Below are positions 17,710-26,115 of a stretch of DNA of 43,046 nucleotides, one piece after another (the stretch's first letter is position 1; the number at the start of each line of letters is the position of its first letter). The DNA comes from Flavobacterium oncorhynchi. Lineage in GTDB: Bacteria; Bacteroidota; Bacteroidia; Flavobacteriales; Flavobacteriaceae. A program made the position numbers and the translations under genes. The stretch spans positions 137,205-180,250 of the forward strand of contig NZ_MUHA01000025.1 in assembly GCF_002217355.1 (NCBI RefSeq). Reading direction: 5' to 3'. The notes below the pieces were generated by a model. It was not told the origin of the DNA and searched no databases. It saw nothing but the letters and a program-made list of their open reading frames with translations.

Positions 17710-18852
17710 TTATCCTGCGATAACTGATCTTGAAATTACAATTTTCTGAATTTCAGAAGTTCCCTCATAAATTTGAGTGATTTTTGCATCACGCATAAAA
17801 CGTTCAACATGGTATTCTTTTACATAACCATTTCCGCCGTGAATTTGAACAGCCTCGACCGCAGTATCCATTGCAACCTGCGAAGCAAATAATTTTGCCA
17901 TTGCACCGCTTACATCATAATTTTTATGCTGATCTTTATCCCAAGCTGCTTTCATACATAAATGACGAGCTGCTTCGATATTAACTGCCATATCTGCCAA
18001 TTTGAAAGCAATTGCCTGATGATTGCAAATTTCTGTTCCAAAAGCTTTACGCTCTTTAGAATATTTCAAAGCCAATTCGTAAGCTCCAGAAGCAATACCT
18101 AATGCTTGAGAAGCAATACCAATACGTCCTCCTGCAAGTGTTTTCATTGCAAATTTAAATCCGAAACCATCTTCACCAATTCTATTTTCTTTTGGAACTT
18201 TTACATCACTAAACATCAAAGAGTGTGTATCTGAACCACGAATTCCCATTTTTTGTTCTTTTGGTCCAATTGAGAAACCTGGCATATCTTTAGTCATAAT
18301 CAAAGCATTAATTCCTTTGTGCTTTAATTCTGGATGCGTTTGAGCAATAACTAAATATACAGATGCTGTATTTCCGTTTGTAATCCAGTTTTTTGTTCCG
18401 TTTACCACATAATGGTCTCCCATATCAACAGCTGTAGTTTTTTGCGAAGTTGCATCACTTCCAGCTTCTGGTTCACTTAAACAAAAAGCACCATGAATTT
18501 GACCTGAAGCCAAACCTGGCAAATATTTTTGTTTTTGTTCTTCTGTTCCAAATTCTTGTAATCCCCAGCAAACTAAAGAATTATTTACCGACATTACTAC
18601 AGAAGCTGAAGCATCAACTTTCGAAATTTCTTCCATTGCAAGTACGTACGAAATCGCATCAAGTCCGCTTCCGCCATATTTAGGATCAACCATCATTCCC
18701 ATGAATCCAAGTTCACCCATTTTCTTAACTTGTTCAGTTGGAAAAATTTGTTTTTCATCACGTTCAATAACTCCTGGTAACAATTCATTCTGAGCGAAAT
18801 CTCTTGCTGCTTGCTGAATCATTAAATGTTCTTCGGTAAGATTAAAATCCAT
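17710..18852 (-). CDS. Acyl-CoA dehydrogenase
   Basis: This 380-residue flavoenzyme oxidises acyl-CoA to the 2-enoyl-CoA in fatty acid or branched-chain amino acid breakdown, passing electrons to ETF. Motifs include FCLSEPEAGSDATS (acyl-CoA and FAD contacts), YVVNGTKNWITNG, and IYEGTSEIQKIVISR near the C terminus, where the catalytic glutamate of short-chain members lies. The start MDFNLTEEHLMIQQ is standard; a longer frame to 18891 would add 13 unlikely residues. It has its own promoter and terminator and is probably monocistronic. Chain-length preference cannot be read reliably. Confidence 0.95.
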   Translation of the reverse strand: MDFNLTEEHLMIQQAARDFAQNELLPGVIERDEKQIFPTEQVKKMGELGFMGMMVDPKYGGSGLDAISYVLAMEEISKVDASASVVMSVNNSLVCWGLQEFGTEEQKQKYLPGLASGQIHGAFCLSEPEAGSDATSQKTTAVDMGDHYVVNGTKNWITNGNTASVYLVIAQTHPELKHKGINALIMTKDMPGFSIGPKEQKMGIRGSDTHSLMFSDVKVPKENRIGEDGFGFKFAMKTLAGGRIGIASQALGIASGAYELALKYSKERKAFGTEICNHQAIAFKLADMAVNIEAARHLCMKAAWDKDQHKNYDVSGAMAKLFASQVAMDTAVEAVQIHGGNGYVKEYHVERFMRDAKITQIYEGTSEIQKIVISRSVIAG

Positions 18853-18956
18853 AGTTTTTTTAATTATTGTTTTTTTACCATCAAATGACAATGCACTGTG
18901 GCCGGTTTGTTTTTTTGTTTTTCTTGAAGTCCTTATTTTTTACACAAAAAGGCTTT

Positions 18957-18987
18957 CAAAGATAAATTTTAAATGTGAAATTTACAA
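18957..18987 (-). promoter_or_regulatory. Promoter of acyl-CoA dehydrogenase gene
   Basis: On the minus strand, TTG at 18987-18985 is followed by a 20-base spacer and TATCTTTG at 18964-18957. This fits the Bacteroidota -33/-7 promoter pattern well. It predicts a leader of about 100 bases. Confidence 0.7.
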
Positions 18988-19324
18988 TGCGCGCATATAA
19001 AATTGAGAGATCAGCAATATTTACGATAACGTTTTCGTTAATATTTAGCTTTTTTGACCAAGTAACAATAATCATGCAGCTTTTTTTCTAAATTTTAAGA
19101 TTAAAAATGCAGATAAAAAATAAGCAAATTTAAATTCTAAGCACAATTCTTACTCTAAAAAAGACCTATTACTTATAAAAGACACAAATTCACGTAAAAC
19201 TAGTCCTACTAATTTGATTTCTAAAACAATACGCAAAAAATCTCAGAAAAAAAGATCTTAACAGAACGTAAAATTTTGATAAATTAACATTATTTTTGCT
19301 CAAAAAATATATAATTGATAGAAT
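18988..19324. other. AT-rich intergenic stretch, divergent region
   Basis: This stretch lies between the acyl-CoA dehydrogenase promoter and the chalcone-isomerase-like gene. It is AT-rich and holds no reading frame that I can support. A TATTTTTG box at 19291-19298 could be the -7 element for the gene at 19325, but I see no TTG at a suitable distance. Nothing else stands out. Confidence 0.5.
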
Positions 19325-19900
19325 ATGAAAAAGATTTTACTATTGCTTACACTCCTTTTAAGTCTGCAATTTTCTACAGTTTCGGCACAAACTCAATTAG
19401 AAGTAAATGGTGTTACTGTTCCAAGAAAAATAGAATTTCAAAGCAAATCCTTGCAGCTTAACGGTGCCGGCGGAAGATCAAAAATGTGGTTGGAAGTTTA
19501 TGTGCAGGCTTTGTACTTATCGCAATTAAGCCAAGATCCACAATTTATTATTGACAGTGATACTGAGATGGCTATTAGAATTGAAATTACCTCATCAATG
19601 GTTTCTTCTAATAAATTAACAAAAGCAATGAATACTGGATTCGAAAAATCTGCAGGAAGCAATCTTGAACAATTACGTCCTCGAATTGAGCAGTTTAAAA
19701 CATACTTAAGTGATGCCATTACAGAAAAAGATGTATTCATTTTGTTTTATAATCCTCTTGACCAAACAATCAATGTTTATAAAAACGAAGTTTTAAAAGG
19801 AAAAATTCAAGGATTTGATTTCAAAAAAGCATTATTTGGCATTTGGCTTTCAGACAAGCCGGTTGACGAAACTTTAAAAAAGCACTTATTAGGAATATAA
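19325..19900 (+). CDS. Exported chalcone-isomerase-like protein
   Basis: This 191-residue protein has a signal peptide (MKKILLLLTLLLSLQFSTVSAQ). The mature part matches the chalcone-isomerase-like fold: VNGVTVPRKIEFQSKSLQLNGAG, then KMWLEVYVQALYLS and a long helix-strand region to FDFKKALFGIWLSDKPVDETLKKHLLG. Bacterial members are widespread periplasmic proteins without proven isomerase activity; the flavonoid reaction of the plant enzyme should not be assumed. The gene is alone between AT-rich sequence and a strong terminator. Confidence 0.82.
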   Translation: MKKILLLLTLLLSLQFSTVSAQTQLEVNGVTVPRKIEFQSKSLQLNGAGGRSKMWLEVYVQALYLSQLSQDPQFIIDSDTEMAIRIEITSSMVSSNKLTKAMNTGFEKSAGSNLEQLRPRIEQFKTYLSDAITEKDVFILFYNPLDQTINVYKNEVLKGKIQGFDFKKALFGIWLSDKPVDETLKKHLLGI

Positions 19901-19922
19901 TTCTTAATTCTTTACCATATTC

Positions 19923-19960
19923 GAAAGCCGAAAACCTTATAGTTTTCGGCTTTCTTTTTT
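19923..19960 (+). terminator. Intrinsic terminator after chalcone-isomerase-like gene
   Basis: GAAAGCCGAAAAC pairs with GTTTTCGGCTTTC around a short loop, followed by a T run. It lies 22 bases after the stop codon. Confidence 0.88.
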
Positions 19961-20042
19961 GTTTTAATAAATTTGAAGCAAAATACATTATTCGCATTAT
20001 TCTATTTTATACTTTTACGCAAACTAAACATATCTCAACAAA

Positions 20043-21269
20043 ATGAAAGATTTATTACAGCAATTTGAAAATAAAGCACCTGAAATTGTTTTTAACTGGA
20101 AAGATTCTGAAACAGAAGCTGAAGGATGGACCGTGATTAACTCACTGCGAGGCGGAGCTGCCGGCGGAGGAACTAGAATGAGAAAAGGCTTAGATATGAA
20201 CGAAGTTTTGTCATTGGCTAAAACAATGGAAGTAAAATTCTCTGTTTCTGGTCCTGCTATTGGAGGTGCAAAATCTGGAATAAATTTTGATCCAAATGAT
20301 CCTCGCAAAAAAGGAGTTTTACAACGCTGGTATAAAGCCGTTTCTCCTTTATTAAAAAGTTATTACGGAACTGGAGGCGATTTAAATGTTGATGAAATTC
20401 ATGAAGTAATTCCAATGACTGAAGAATGTGGCGTTTGGCATCCGCAAGAAGGCGTTTTCAATGGTCATTTTAAACCAACAGAAGCAGATAAAATTAATAG
20501 AATCGGGCAATTACGTCAAGGTGTTATCAAGGTTATCGAAAACCCAAAATTCTCACCAGACGTAACTAGAAAATATACTGTTGCCGATATGATTACTGGT
20601 TTTGGCGTTGCTGAAGCTGTTCGTCATTTTTATGCAACTTATGGCGGAGAAATAAAAGGTAAAAAAGCAATTGTACAAGGTTTTGGAAATGTTGGTTCTG
20701 CAGCTGCTTTTTATTTAGCCGAAATGGGCGCAAAAGTAATTGGAATTATTGATCGCGACGGCGGACTAATCAAAGAAGATGGTTTTTCTTTTGAAGAAAT
20801 CAGAACTTTATTTTTAAATAAAGACGGAAATAAATTAGTTGCCGACAATATGATTCCGTTTGAAGAAATCAACTCTAAAATCTGGACAATTGGTGCTGAA
20901 ATTTTTACACCTTGTGCGGCTTCAAGATTGGTTACTCAAAATCAAATTGATAGTTTAATTTCAAACGGACTTGAAGTTATTTCATGCGGTGCAAACGTTC
21001 CTTTTGCCGACAAAGAAATTTTCTTCGGATCAATTATGGAACAAGTGGATCATAAAGTAAGTTTGATTCCGGATTTTATTTCAAACTGTGGAATGGCAAG
21101 AGTTTTTGCTTATTTCATGGAGAAAAAAGTTCAAATGACAGATGAAGCTATCTTTAACGATACTTCTGAAACTATAAAAAATGCAATTGTAAAAGCTCAC
21201 GCTTTAAATTCGTCTAAAACAAATATTAGTGCAACGGCTTTTGAAATTGCATTGAAACAATTAGTATAA
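20043..21269 (+). CDS. Glu/Leu/Phe/Val dehydrogenase
   Basis: This 408-residue enzyme oxidatively deaminates an amino acid to its 2-oxo acid with NAD(P). The N-terminal domain has SLRGGAAGGGTRMRKG and PAIGGAKSGI with the catalytic lysine at about K77. The dinucleotide domain has VQGFGNVGSAAAFYLAEMGAKV. The overall type is the Glu/Leu/Phe/Val family; from sequence alone I cannot tell glutamate from branched-chain or phenylalanine specificity. It is monocistronic by position, ending in a terminator before the palindromic element. Confidence 0.92.
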   Translation: MKDLLQQFENKAPEIVFNWKDSETEAEGWTVINSLRGGAAGGGTRMRKGLDMNEVLSLAKTMEVKFSVSGPAIGGAKSGINFDPNDPRKKGVLQRWYKAVSPLLKSYYGTGGDLNVDEIHEVIPMTEECGVWHPQEGVFNGHFKPTEADKINRIGQLRQGVIKVIENPKFSPDVTRKYTVADMITGFGVAEAVRHFYATYGGEIKGKKAIVQGFGNVGSAAAFYLAEMGAKVIGIIDRDGGLIKEDGFSFEEIRTLFLNKDGNKLVADNMIPFEEINSKIWTIGAEIFTPCAASRLVTQNQIDSLISNGLEVISCGANVPFADKEIFFGSIMEQVDHKVSLIPDFISNCGMARVFAYFMEKKVQMTDEAIFNDTSETIKNAIVKAHALNSSKTNISATAFEIALKQLV

Positions 21270-21292
21270 TCTCATTTTATACTTTATTTCTA

Positions 21293-21325
21293 AAACGGGC
21301 TAAATTACTTAGCTCGTTTTTTTTT
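21293..21325 (+). terminator. Intrinsic terminator after amino acid dehydrogenase gene
   Basis: AAAACGGGCTAA pairs with TTAGCTCGTTTT (one G-T pair) around a five-base loop, followed by a long T run. It is the first element in the 363-base gene-free stretch 21270-21632. Confidence 0.82.
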
Positions 21326-21365
21326 AGATCTAACCGTAAAGTTCACAAAGCTTTCTCTCATTTTA

Positions 21366-21464
21366 TGTCATTTCGACGAAGGAGAAATCGCACTAGAAGC
21401 TCGACAAAGATTGGAGATTCTGTTGTAGATTTACGAGTGAGATTTCTCCTTCGTCGAAATGACA
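21366..21464. repeat. Long palindromic dispersed element, copy 2
   Basis: The arms at 21366-21389 and 21441-21464 are perfect 24-base inverted repeats containing TCATTTCGACGAAGGAGAAA. CACT at 21391-21394 also pairs with AGTG at 21436-21439. The spacer holds GCTCGACAAAGATT in the forward orientation, shared with copy 1 (inverted) and nearly with copy 3. With copy 3 it flanks the TonB-like gene. A long frame starting at 21365 through this element translates only the repeat and is not a gene. Confidence 0.87.
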
Positions 21465-21525
21465 AACAGTACGTTTTTAAACAATGTTTAAAAAAACATT
21501 TGTATTCCTTGCATAAAACCTTAGC

Positions 21526-21544
21526 TCCCGGATCGCTATCGGGA
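21526..21544. repeat. Short GC-rich hairpin between repeat and tonB-like gene
   Basis: TCCCGGATCGCTATCGGGA folds into a five- to six-base-pair hairpin and is more GC-rich than its surroundings. It has no T run and no matching gene end, so it is not an obvious terminator. It may be another short intergenic repeat, but only one copy is present here. Confidence 0.35.
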
Positions 21545-21632
21545 TTGCGGTTAAATTCTCTCTTTCATTCTAAACAATTTTTACTACTTTTAAACGTTTT
21601 TAAAATTATACATTTCAAAATTCAGAATTAAA

Positions 21633-22538
21633 ATGAGTTTCACTATTTCTTCAGATCAAAAGAAATCCTTACTCTTTACGACAGCTATATATGCGGTAAT
21701 TTTAATATTACTGTTTTTCATACGTTTTTGGCCTCCTTATAATCCAGATAACAATGTTGCTCTTGCCAGCGGCGGAGGCGGAGGCGGTGTTACTGTAAAT
21801 TTTGGCGACAGCGATTTGGGTTCTGGCGCTAATTACAAAAGCGAGGTTCTTGAGGTAAAAAATAATGTAAAACAGGCACCCGCAAAAGCAACTCCAGAAG
21901 AAGAAGCTATTATTACTCAGGAAAACTCGGTATCTGATAAAGCAGATGTTATTATTCCGACAAAAGAAAAACCTAAGAAACCTGTTCCTGTTGAAAAACC
22001 AATACAAAAACCAGCACCTGAAAAACCAAAAGTTTCAAATTCTACAAATGATGCCTTATCAAGTATTTTAAAAGGATCTAATAAAGGCGGTGACGGTGAT
22101 GATAAAGTTGCCGGAAACAAAGGAAAAGCAGGCGGAAGTTTGGGATCAAATGGATATTACGGAACTGGTGGTTCTGGCGGAGGAACTGGAGGCGGTAACG
22201 GAACTGGAAACGGCATAGGAACCGGAAGCGGTTACGGAGCAGGAAGCGGCGGCGGCTCTGGAGGAGGATCAGGTTATTCTCTTGGAAACAGAAAAGCTTT
22301 ATCTAAACCTGCACCAAAATATACTTGCAACGAAGAAGGAAAAGTTGTTGTTGAAGTAAGTGTGGATCAAAACGGAAAAACAATAAGCGCAACTGCAGGA
22401 ATTAAAGGTACAACCAATACAGCGAAATGTTTACTTGATCAAGCACGAATTGCTGCAATGAATACAAAATGGGAATCTGATAATGATGCACCAGTAAAAC
22501 AAGTTGGAAAAATTATTTATAATTTCAGTTTGAATTAA
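21633..22538 (+). CDS. TonB-like energy transducer
   Basis: This 301-residue protein has the layout of an energy transducer. A short cytoplasmic N terminus is followed by one membrane helix (about residues 14-30), a Lys/Pro/Glu-rich periplasmic stretch with KPKKPVPVEKP and PAPEKPK, a Gly/Ser-rich linker (about residues 150-215) and a C-terminal TonB-like domain ending WESDNDAPVKQVGKIIYNFSLN. It should pass proton-motive energy from ExbB/ExbD to outer membrane receptors. The exbD and exbB genes face it on the opposite strand, an unexpected arrangement since these genes usually run together. It is bracketed by two copies of the long palindromic element. Confidence 0.85.
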   Translation: MSFTISSDQKKSLLFTTAIYAVILILLFFIRFWPPYNPDNNVALASGGGGGGVTVNFGDSDLGSGANYKSEVLEVKNNVKQAPAKATPEEEAIITQENSVSDKADVIIPTKEKPKKPVPVEKPIQKPAPEKPKVSNSTNDALSSILKGSNKGGDGDDKVAGNKGKAGGSLGSNGYYGTGGSGGGTGGGNGTGNGIGTGSGYGAGSGGGSGGGSGYSLGNRKALSKPAPKYTCNEEGKVVVEVSVDQNGKTISATAGIKGTTNTAKCLLDQARIAAMNTKWESDNDAPVKQVGKIIYNFSLN

Positions 22539-22541
22539 AAA

Positions 22542-22560
22542 CCACGGATTTCACGGATTT
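22542..22560. repeat. Short intergenic repeat, copy 2
   Basis: CCACGGATTTCACGGATTT begins four bases after the TonB-like stop codon and matches 15 of 19 positions of the reverse complement of bases 1-19. It is made of two tandem CACGGATTT units. I infer a dispersed intergenic sequence of unknown role. Confidence 0.35.
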
Positions 22561-22582
22561 ACACTAAATGTGTTATCATAAA

Positions 22583-22620
22583 AAAGGCTTTCTGAAATAT
22601 TTCAGAAAGCCTTTTTTTTT
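22583..22620. terminator. Bidirectional terminator between tonB-like and exbD genes
   Basis: GGCTTTCTGAAA at 22586-22597 pairs perfectly with TTTCAGAAAGCC at 22600-22611. A run of A precedes it and a run of T follows, so it can stop transcription from both converging genes. Confidence 0.9.
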
Positions 22621-22627
22621 CGTCCAG

Positions 22628-22734
22628 TTTGTCATTTCGACGAAGGAGAAATCACACTCGTTAATCGACAAAGATTGAAGATAGACTTTGCAGAATTTTT
22701 GGTGTGATTTCTCCTTTTCAGTCGAAATGACAAA
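22628..22734. repeat. Long palindromic dispersed element, copy 3
   Basis: The left arm at 22628-22657 and right arm at 22702-22734 pair as in the other copies. The right arm has four bases (TTCA) in place of one near 22717, giving a small bulge. The spacer has AATCGACAAAGATTGAAG, matching the internal motif of copy 2 in the same orientation. The arms extend further than in copy 2, through a CACAC/GTGTG pair. It ends shortly before the exbD stop codon. Confidence 0.85.
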
Positions 22735-22749
22735 ACTGCGTATTACATT

Positions 22750-23145
22750 TTACTTCGGACTAGTAGCAATTACAAACTTCAAATTGTTCTTTACTCCTAT
22801 TTGCAAAACATCTACTAAATCTTGAACCTGCAAATTAAAAGGGATGCGAACTACAACCGTTTGCTCCTTGTCTGCTCCTATTTTTGTCATTAAACTTGTT
22901 TCTAGATTCTCAAAGTCCACGGGTTCTTTATCTATGTAGAACTTTTTATCTTCGGTAACAGACAAACTGATTAATTGTTTATTTGTTTTTTCGTTTGCCT
23001 TGGCTTTTGGCAAAGTCATCTTGATAACATTAGGATTTGCAAGTGTTGAAATAATTAAGAAAAACAACAGCAGGAAAAACATAATATCACTCAGCGATGA
23101 AGTTGCAACCTCAGCATGAAATCTTCTTTTTCTCTTAATAGACAT
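22750..23145 (-). CDS. exbD: ExbD/TolR-family protein
   Basis: This 131-residue protein has the ExbD plan: a basic N terminus (MSIKRKRRFHAEV), one membrane helix with the essential acidic residue in LSDIMFFLLLFFLI, and a periplasmic domain. In the family, ExbD works with ExbB to harvest the proton gradient and drive TonB. Its start lies three bases after the exbB-like stop codon, so the two genes form an operon. The TonB-like gene converges from the other strand. Confidence 0.93.
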   Translation of the reverse strand: MSIKRKRRFHAEVATSSLSDIMFFLLLFFLIISTLANPNVIKMTLPKAKANEKTNKQLISLSVTEDKKFYIDKEPVDFENLETSLMTKIGADKEQTVVVRIPFNLQVQDLVDVLQIGVKNNLKFVIATSPK

Positions 23146-23148
23146 ACC

Positions 23149-23841
23149 TTATGCTCTTTGAATTATGTTTACAAACTCTAATATTTGTTTCTGAATTTTC
23201 AAGGCAAAATCATCAATTTTTCCATTCAATAAATGATAAGCACTATACGCAATAATTCCAACAATTAATCCTGATCCCGAGCTGATCATTTTCTCGTACA
23301 AACCTCCAGAAATGTTTCCAATACTTATATTTTCAGTTACTGAGATACTGTAGAAAATTTTAATAACTCCCGAAATTGTTCCAATAAATCCAAGTGTTGG
23401 CGCAATACCTGCAATAAGTCCAAGATGACCTAAACGACGCTCCATTTCACCAATTTCAATATCGGCAGCGCGATCCATATTTGATTCGATTTCGGCAATT
23501 GGTCTTCCAATAACCAGAACTCCTTCTTTCAAAATATTTCCTGCAGCAGTATTACTTCTTTCTACAATTGTTCTAGCCAATTCGATATTTCCTGCATTCA
23601 ATTTATCACCAACATCCTGCATTAATCGACTATCAATTTTTGAAGCTTTACTGATATACATATAACGCTCAAAAATGATGTAAATAGTATAAAATAATAA
23701 AAGTGCGATTGGAATTAGGAAGAAACCTCCTTTTAAGATAAAACCTAAAACGGAAATTTCGGTATTTGGAGCAATTTTTTCGATAACTACGTTAGATGCG
23801 TTTGCAATGGTATCTGTTTGTAATTGAATGAGGCTAAACAT
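23149..23841 (-). CDS. exbB: MotA/TolQ/ExbB proton channel protein
   Basis: This 230-residue membrane protein has three predicted helices: residues about 30-52 (GGFFLIPIALLLFYTIYIIFERY), then GLIAGIAPTLGFIGTISGVIKIF and ISSGSGLIVGIIAYSAYHLL. The middle motif with TLGFIGTISGVI is the MotA/TolQ/ExbB signature. It forms the ion-conducting complex with ExbD in the inner membrane. It is first in the operon and divergent from folC, with 131 bases between them. I assign exbB because of the exbD and TonB-like neighbours. Confidence 0.92.
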   Translation of the reverse strand: MFSLIQLQTDTIANASNVVIEKIAPNTEISVLGFILKGGFFLIPIALLLFYTIYIIFERYMYISKASKIDSRLMQDVGDKLNAGNIELARTIVERSNTAAGNILKEGVLVIGRPIAEIESNMDRAADIEIGEMERRLGHLGLIAGIAPTLGFIGTISGVIKIFYSISVTENISIGNISGGLYEKMISSGSGLIVGIIAYSAYHLLNGKIDDFALKIQKQILEFVNIIQRA

Positions 23842-23972
23842 ATTTTAATTCTTGTTTTTAATAATTAATTCTAAAAAATATTTCAATTTTGCACTAAAGA
23901 TAATTTTCATTGTAATATTAAACTAAAAAAAACGAAAATTATTTCAATTACCAACTATTTTATCCAAATAAA

Positions 23973-25199
23973 ATGAACTATCAAGAGACTACAAACTGGA
24001 TGTTTAATCAATTACCAATGTATCAGCTTCAAGGTGCTTCGGCATATAAAGAAGATCTCACAAACATCAAATTACTGGCAGCGCATCTTGGTAATCCAGA
24101 AACGCAGCTAAAGTGCATTCATGTTGCTGGAACAAACGGAAAGGGATCAACATCACATATGCTGGCTTCGGTTTTGCATGAAGCTGGATATAATGTTGGT
24201 TTGTATACTTCGCCGCATTTAAAAGATTTTAGAGAACGTATTAAAATTAACGGTCAAGAAATCTCTGAAAATTTTGTGTGTGAATTTATCGAAAAGCATA
24301 AAAGTTTCTTTGAAGCCAATGATATGAGTTTCTTCGAAATGTCTGTTGGTTTAGCTTTTGACTATTTTGCATCCGAAAAAGTCGATATTGCTATTATTGA
24401 AGTCGGCCTGGGCGGAAGACTTGATGCAACTAATATTATTACTCCATTAGTTTCTGTAATTACAAATATAGGTTTAGATCACACTCAGTTTTTAGGAAAT
24501 ACTCTTGAGGCAATTGCTGGTGAAAAAGCAGGTATTATAAAACCAAATGTTCCTGTTGTTGTTGGTGAATATACTACTGAAACACAGCCGGTTTTTTTAG
24601 CTAAAGCCGAAGAAAAAAAAGCCCCTATTTATTTTGCGTCTGATTTAATTAGCGAAGTATTCCCGTCTGACTTAATTGGAGATTATCAGTTTCACAATAA
24701 AAAAACGGTACAGCAGACTATTAAAATTATAAACGAGACTACTGATTTTAAAGTTTCAGATGAAAGTATAAAATTGGGTTTATTGAATGTGGTTAAAAAT
24801 ACAGCATTACAAGGAAGATGGCAGCAGCTTGGCGAGAATCCAAAAATTATTTGCGACACGGCACATAACAAACATGGATTAACGGTTGTAATGAACCAGA
24901 TTAAAAAAGAAACTTTTCAAAATTTACATATTGTTTTGGGCGTTGTAAATGATAAAGATCTAGATTCTATTTTACCGCTTTTTCCTCAAAGTGCACATTA
25001 TTATTTCTGCAGTCCAAATTCTTCAAGAGGATTAAGCACCGAAATTTTGCAGAGCGAAGCAAAAAAGCACCAATTAATTGGAGAAAAATACGATTCTGTT
25101 GAAAGCGCTTTCGCGGAAGCAAAGAAAAATGCTTCGGAAAATGATTTTATTTACGTTGGCGGAAGCACTTTTGTTGTTGCTGAACTGCCTTTGGGTTAA
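23973..25199 (+). CDS. folC: Folylpolyglutamate synthase/dihydrofolate synthase
   Basis: This 408-residue Mur-ligase-type enzyme adds glutamate to folates and, in bacteria, also makes dihydrofolate from dihydropteroate. The P-loop is AGTNGKGSTSHML near residues 52-64. DATNIITPLVSVITNIGLDHT provides the conserved region with the metal-binding histidine, and the glycine-rich EVGLGGRLDAT lies just before it. ICDTAHNKHGL marks the C-terminal ligase domain. It is predicted cytosolic. It is divergent from exbB and is followed by the tRNA-Val gene. Confidence 0.95.
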   Translation: MNYQETTNWMFNQLPMYQLQGASAYKEDLTNIKLLAAHLGNPETQLKCIHVAGTNGKGSTSHMLASVLHEAGYNVGLYTSPHLKDFRERIKINGQEISENFVCEFIEKHKSFFEANDMSFFEMSVGLAFDYFASEKVDIAIIEVGLGGRLDATNIITPLVSVITNIGLDHTQFLGNTLEAIAGEKAGIIKPNVPVVVGEYTTETQPVFLAKAEEKKAPIYFASDLISEVFPSDLIGDYQFHNKKTVQQTIKIINETTDFKVSDESIKLGLLNVVKNTALQGRWQQLGENPKIICDTAHNKHGLTVVMNQIKKETFQNLHIVLGVVNDKDLDSILPLFPQSAHYYFCSPNSSRGLSTEILQSEAKKHQLIGEKYDSVESAFAEAKKNASENDFIYVGGSTFVVAELPLG

Positions 25200-25308
25200 A
25201 ATATACTTTTGATCTACAAAAAACTTTAAAAAATCATTTTAATAACAAATTCATAAACAGACAGATATAAATTATTTTAAAAAAAGTTTTATTTTTTCTT
25301 CAAAATCC

Positions 25309-25339
25309 TTTGCAGAACTCGAAAACTAGCGTATATTTG
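25309..25339 (+). promoter_or_regulatory. Promoter of tRNA-Val
   Basis: TTTG at 25309-25312, a 19-base spacer and TATATTTG at 25332-25339 match the Bacteroidota -33/-7 consensus exactly. It lies 37 bases before the tRNA and is the clearest promoter in the window. Confidence 0.85.
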
Positions 25340-25376
25340 CACTCGCAATCACAAACGATAGCAACCTAGTAAAATA

Positions 25377-25454
25377 GGGCGATTAGCTCAGCTGGTTCAG
25401 AGCACCTCGTTTACACCGAGGGGGTCGGGGGTTCGAACCCCTCATCGCCCACCA
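25377..25454 (+). tRNA. tRNA-Val (UAC anticodon)
   Basis: The acceptor stem GGGCGAT at 25377-25383 pairs with ATCGCCC at 25444-25450, followed by A and an encoded CCA (25452-25454). The D arm carries TAGCTCAGCTGGTTCAGAGC. The anticodon arm CCTCG-TTTACAC-CGAGG gives UAC, for valine. The T arm is GGGGGTTCGAACCCC. The gene is complete, with a strong promoter and an immediate terminator. Confidence 0.97.
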
Positions 25455-25488
25455 ATAAACTCCTTAAGAAATTAAGGAGTTTTTTTTT
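25451..25488 (+). repeat. 38-bp direct repeat (tRNA 3' end plus terminator), left copy
   Basis: This copy runs from the discriminator base and CCA of tRNA-Val through the terminator to the end of its T run. It matches 26215-26252 at 37 of 38 positions; only 25456 (T) and 26220 (G) differ. The 764-bp unit between the two holds one unrecognised gene. Confidence 0.85.
25457..25488 (+). terminator. tRNA-Val terminator (shared stem type)
   Basis: ACTCCTTAA at 25459-25467 pairs with TTAAGGAGT at 25472-25480 around GAAA, and nine T residues follow. The same stem recurs at 26223, 29720 (opposite strand) and, with a different loop, at 41337. Confidence 0.92.
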
Positions 25489-25497
25489 ATTCTACTC

Positions 25498-26115
25498 TTG
25501 AGCTTACAAGAAATCTTAGACCAAACGCAAAATCTTTATTTAACAAAAAAACTACACATGAGAAATGAAGAAGATTGCCCAAAAACCGAACGATTCTTAT
25601 TTTCCGACACATACCTATCAGAAAAAGGAATTAAATTATCCCAAGATGCAATAATTAAACGATTTACAAATCGCAATAAAAATGAGTTTTATCAAAAGTA
25701 TATAAGCTGGAAAAGAAATGAAAACGAAATTACTATCTTTACTATGCATACCTATGCAGACTTAAAACTAAATAAAGAATTTGATTGCATTTTCAACTAT
25801 GACAATCCAGATGAGTTTGTTTTCGAAAAATTTACTATAACTCAATCCATTTATGAAGGCTGGATTCCAACCGACACTGTAGATGATGGACACAAACATT
25901 TATTGGTATTTAGTTTTGAAAATGGAATACCAAAAATACTTTTTAAATTACACAAAGAAGAAACTCTTGGAGATACACGACCTAAGACCTATACAAAATT
26001 AGGTTTTTGTAATCAAAAACATTTTGAAATTATTGCCAACAATCTTAAGAAACGTTATTTGTTGAAAGAAAAATACGGATTGGAATATTGGAAATATATC
26101 GGCGATGAAATATAA
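25498..26115 (+). CDS. Unrecognised protein downstream of tRNA-Val
   Basis: I do not recognise this protein. The open frame encodes up to 205 residues from a TTG at 25498, only nine bases after the tRNA terminator. The first in-frame ATG is at 25558 (MRNEEDCPKTERFLFS), giving 185 residues. There is no signal peptide or membrane helix. It is rich in charged and aromatic residues, with KRNENEITIFTMHTYADLKL and VDDGHKHLLVFSFENGIPKI in the middle and a Lys-rich end. The lack of an upstream ATG and the position between the two 38-bp repeats raise the possibility of a 5' truncation or a recently acquired gene. Its start is uncertain. Confidence 0.6.
   Translation: MSLQEILDQTQNLYLTKKLHMRNEEDCPKTERFLFSDTYLSEKGIKLSQDAIIKRFTNRNKNEFYQKYISWKRNENEITIFTMHTYADLKLNKEFDCIFNYDNPDEFVFEKFTITQSIYEGWIPTDTVDDGHKHLLVFSFENGIPKILFKLHKEETLGDTRPKTYTKLGFCNQKHFEIIANNLKKRYLLKEKYGLEYWKYIGDEI

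Noticed and set aside
21365..21631. Open frame of 88 residues through palindromic element copy 2
   Set aside because: Its first 35 residues translate the repeat arms and spacer, it has no recognisable domain, and it ends directly before the TonB-like gene.
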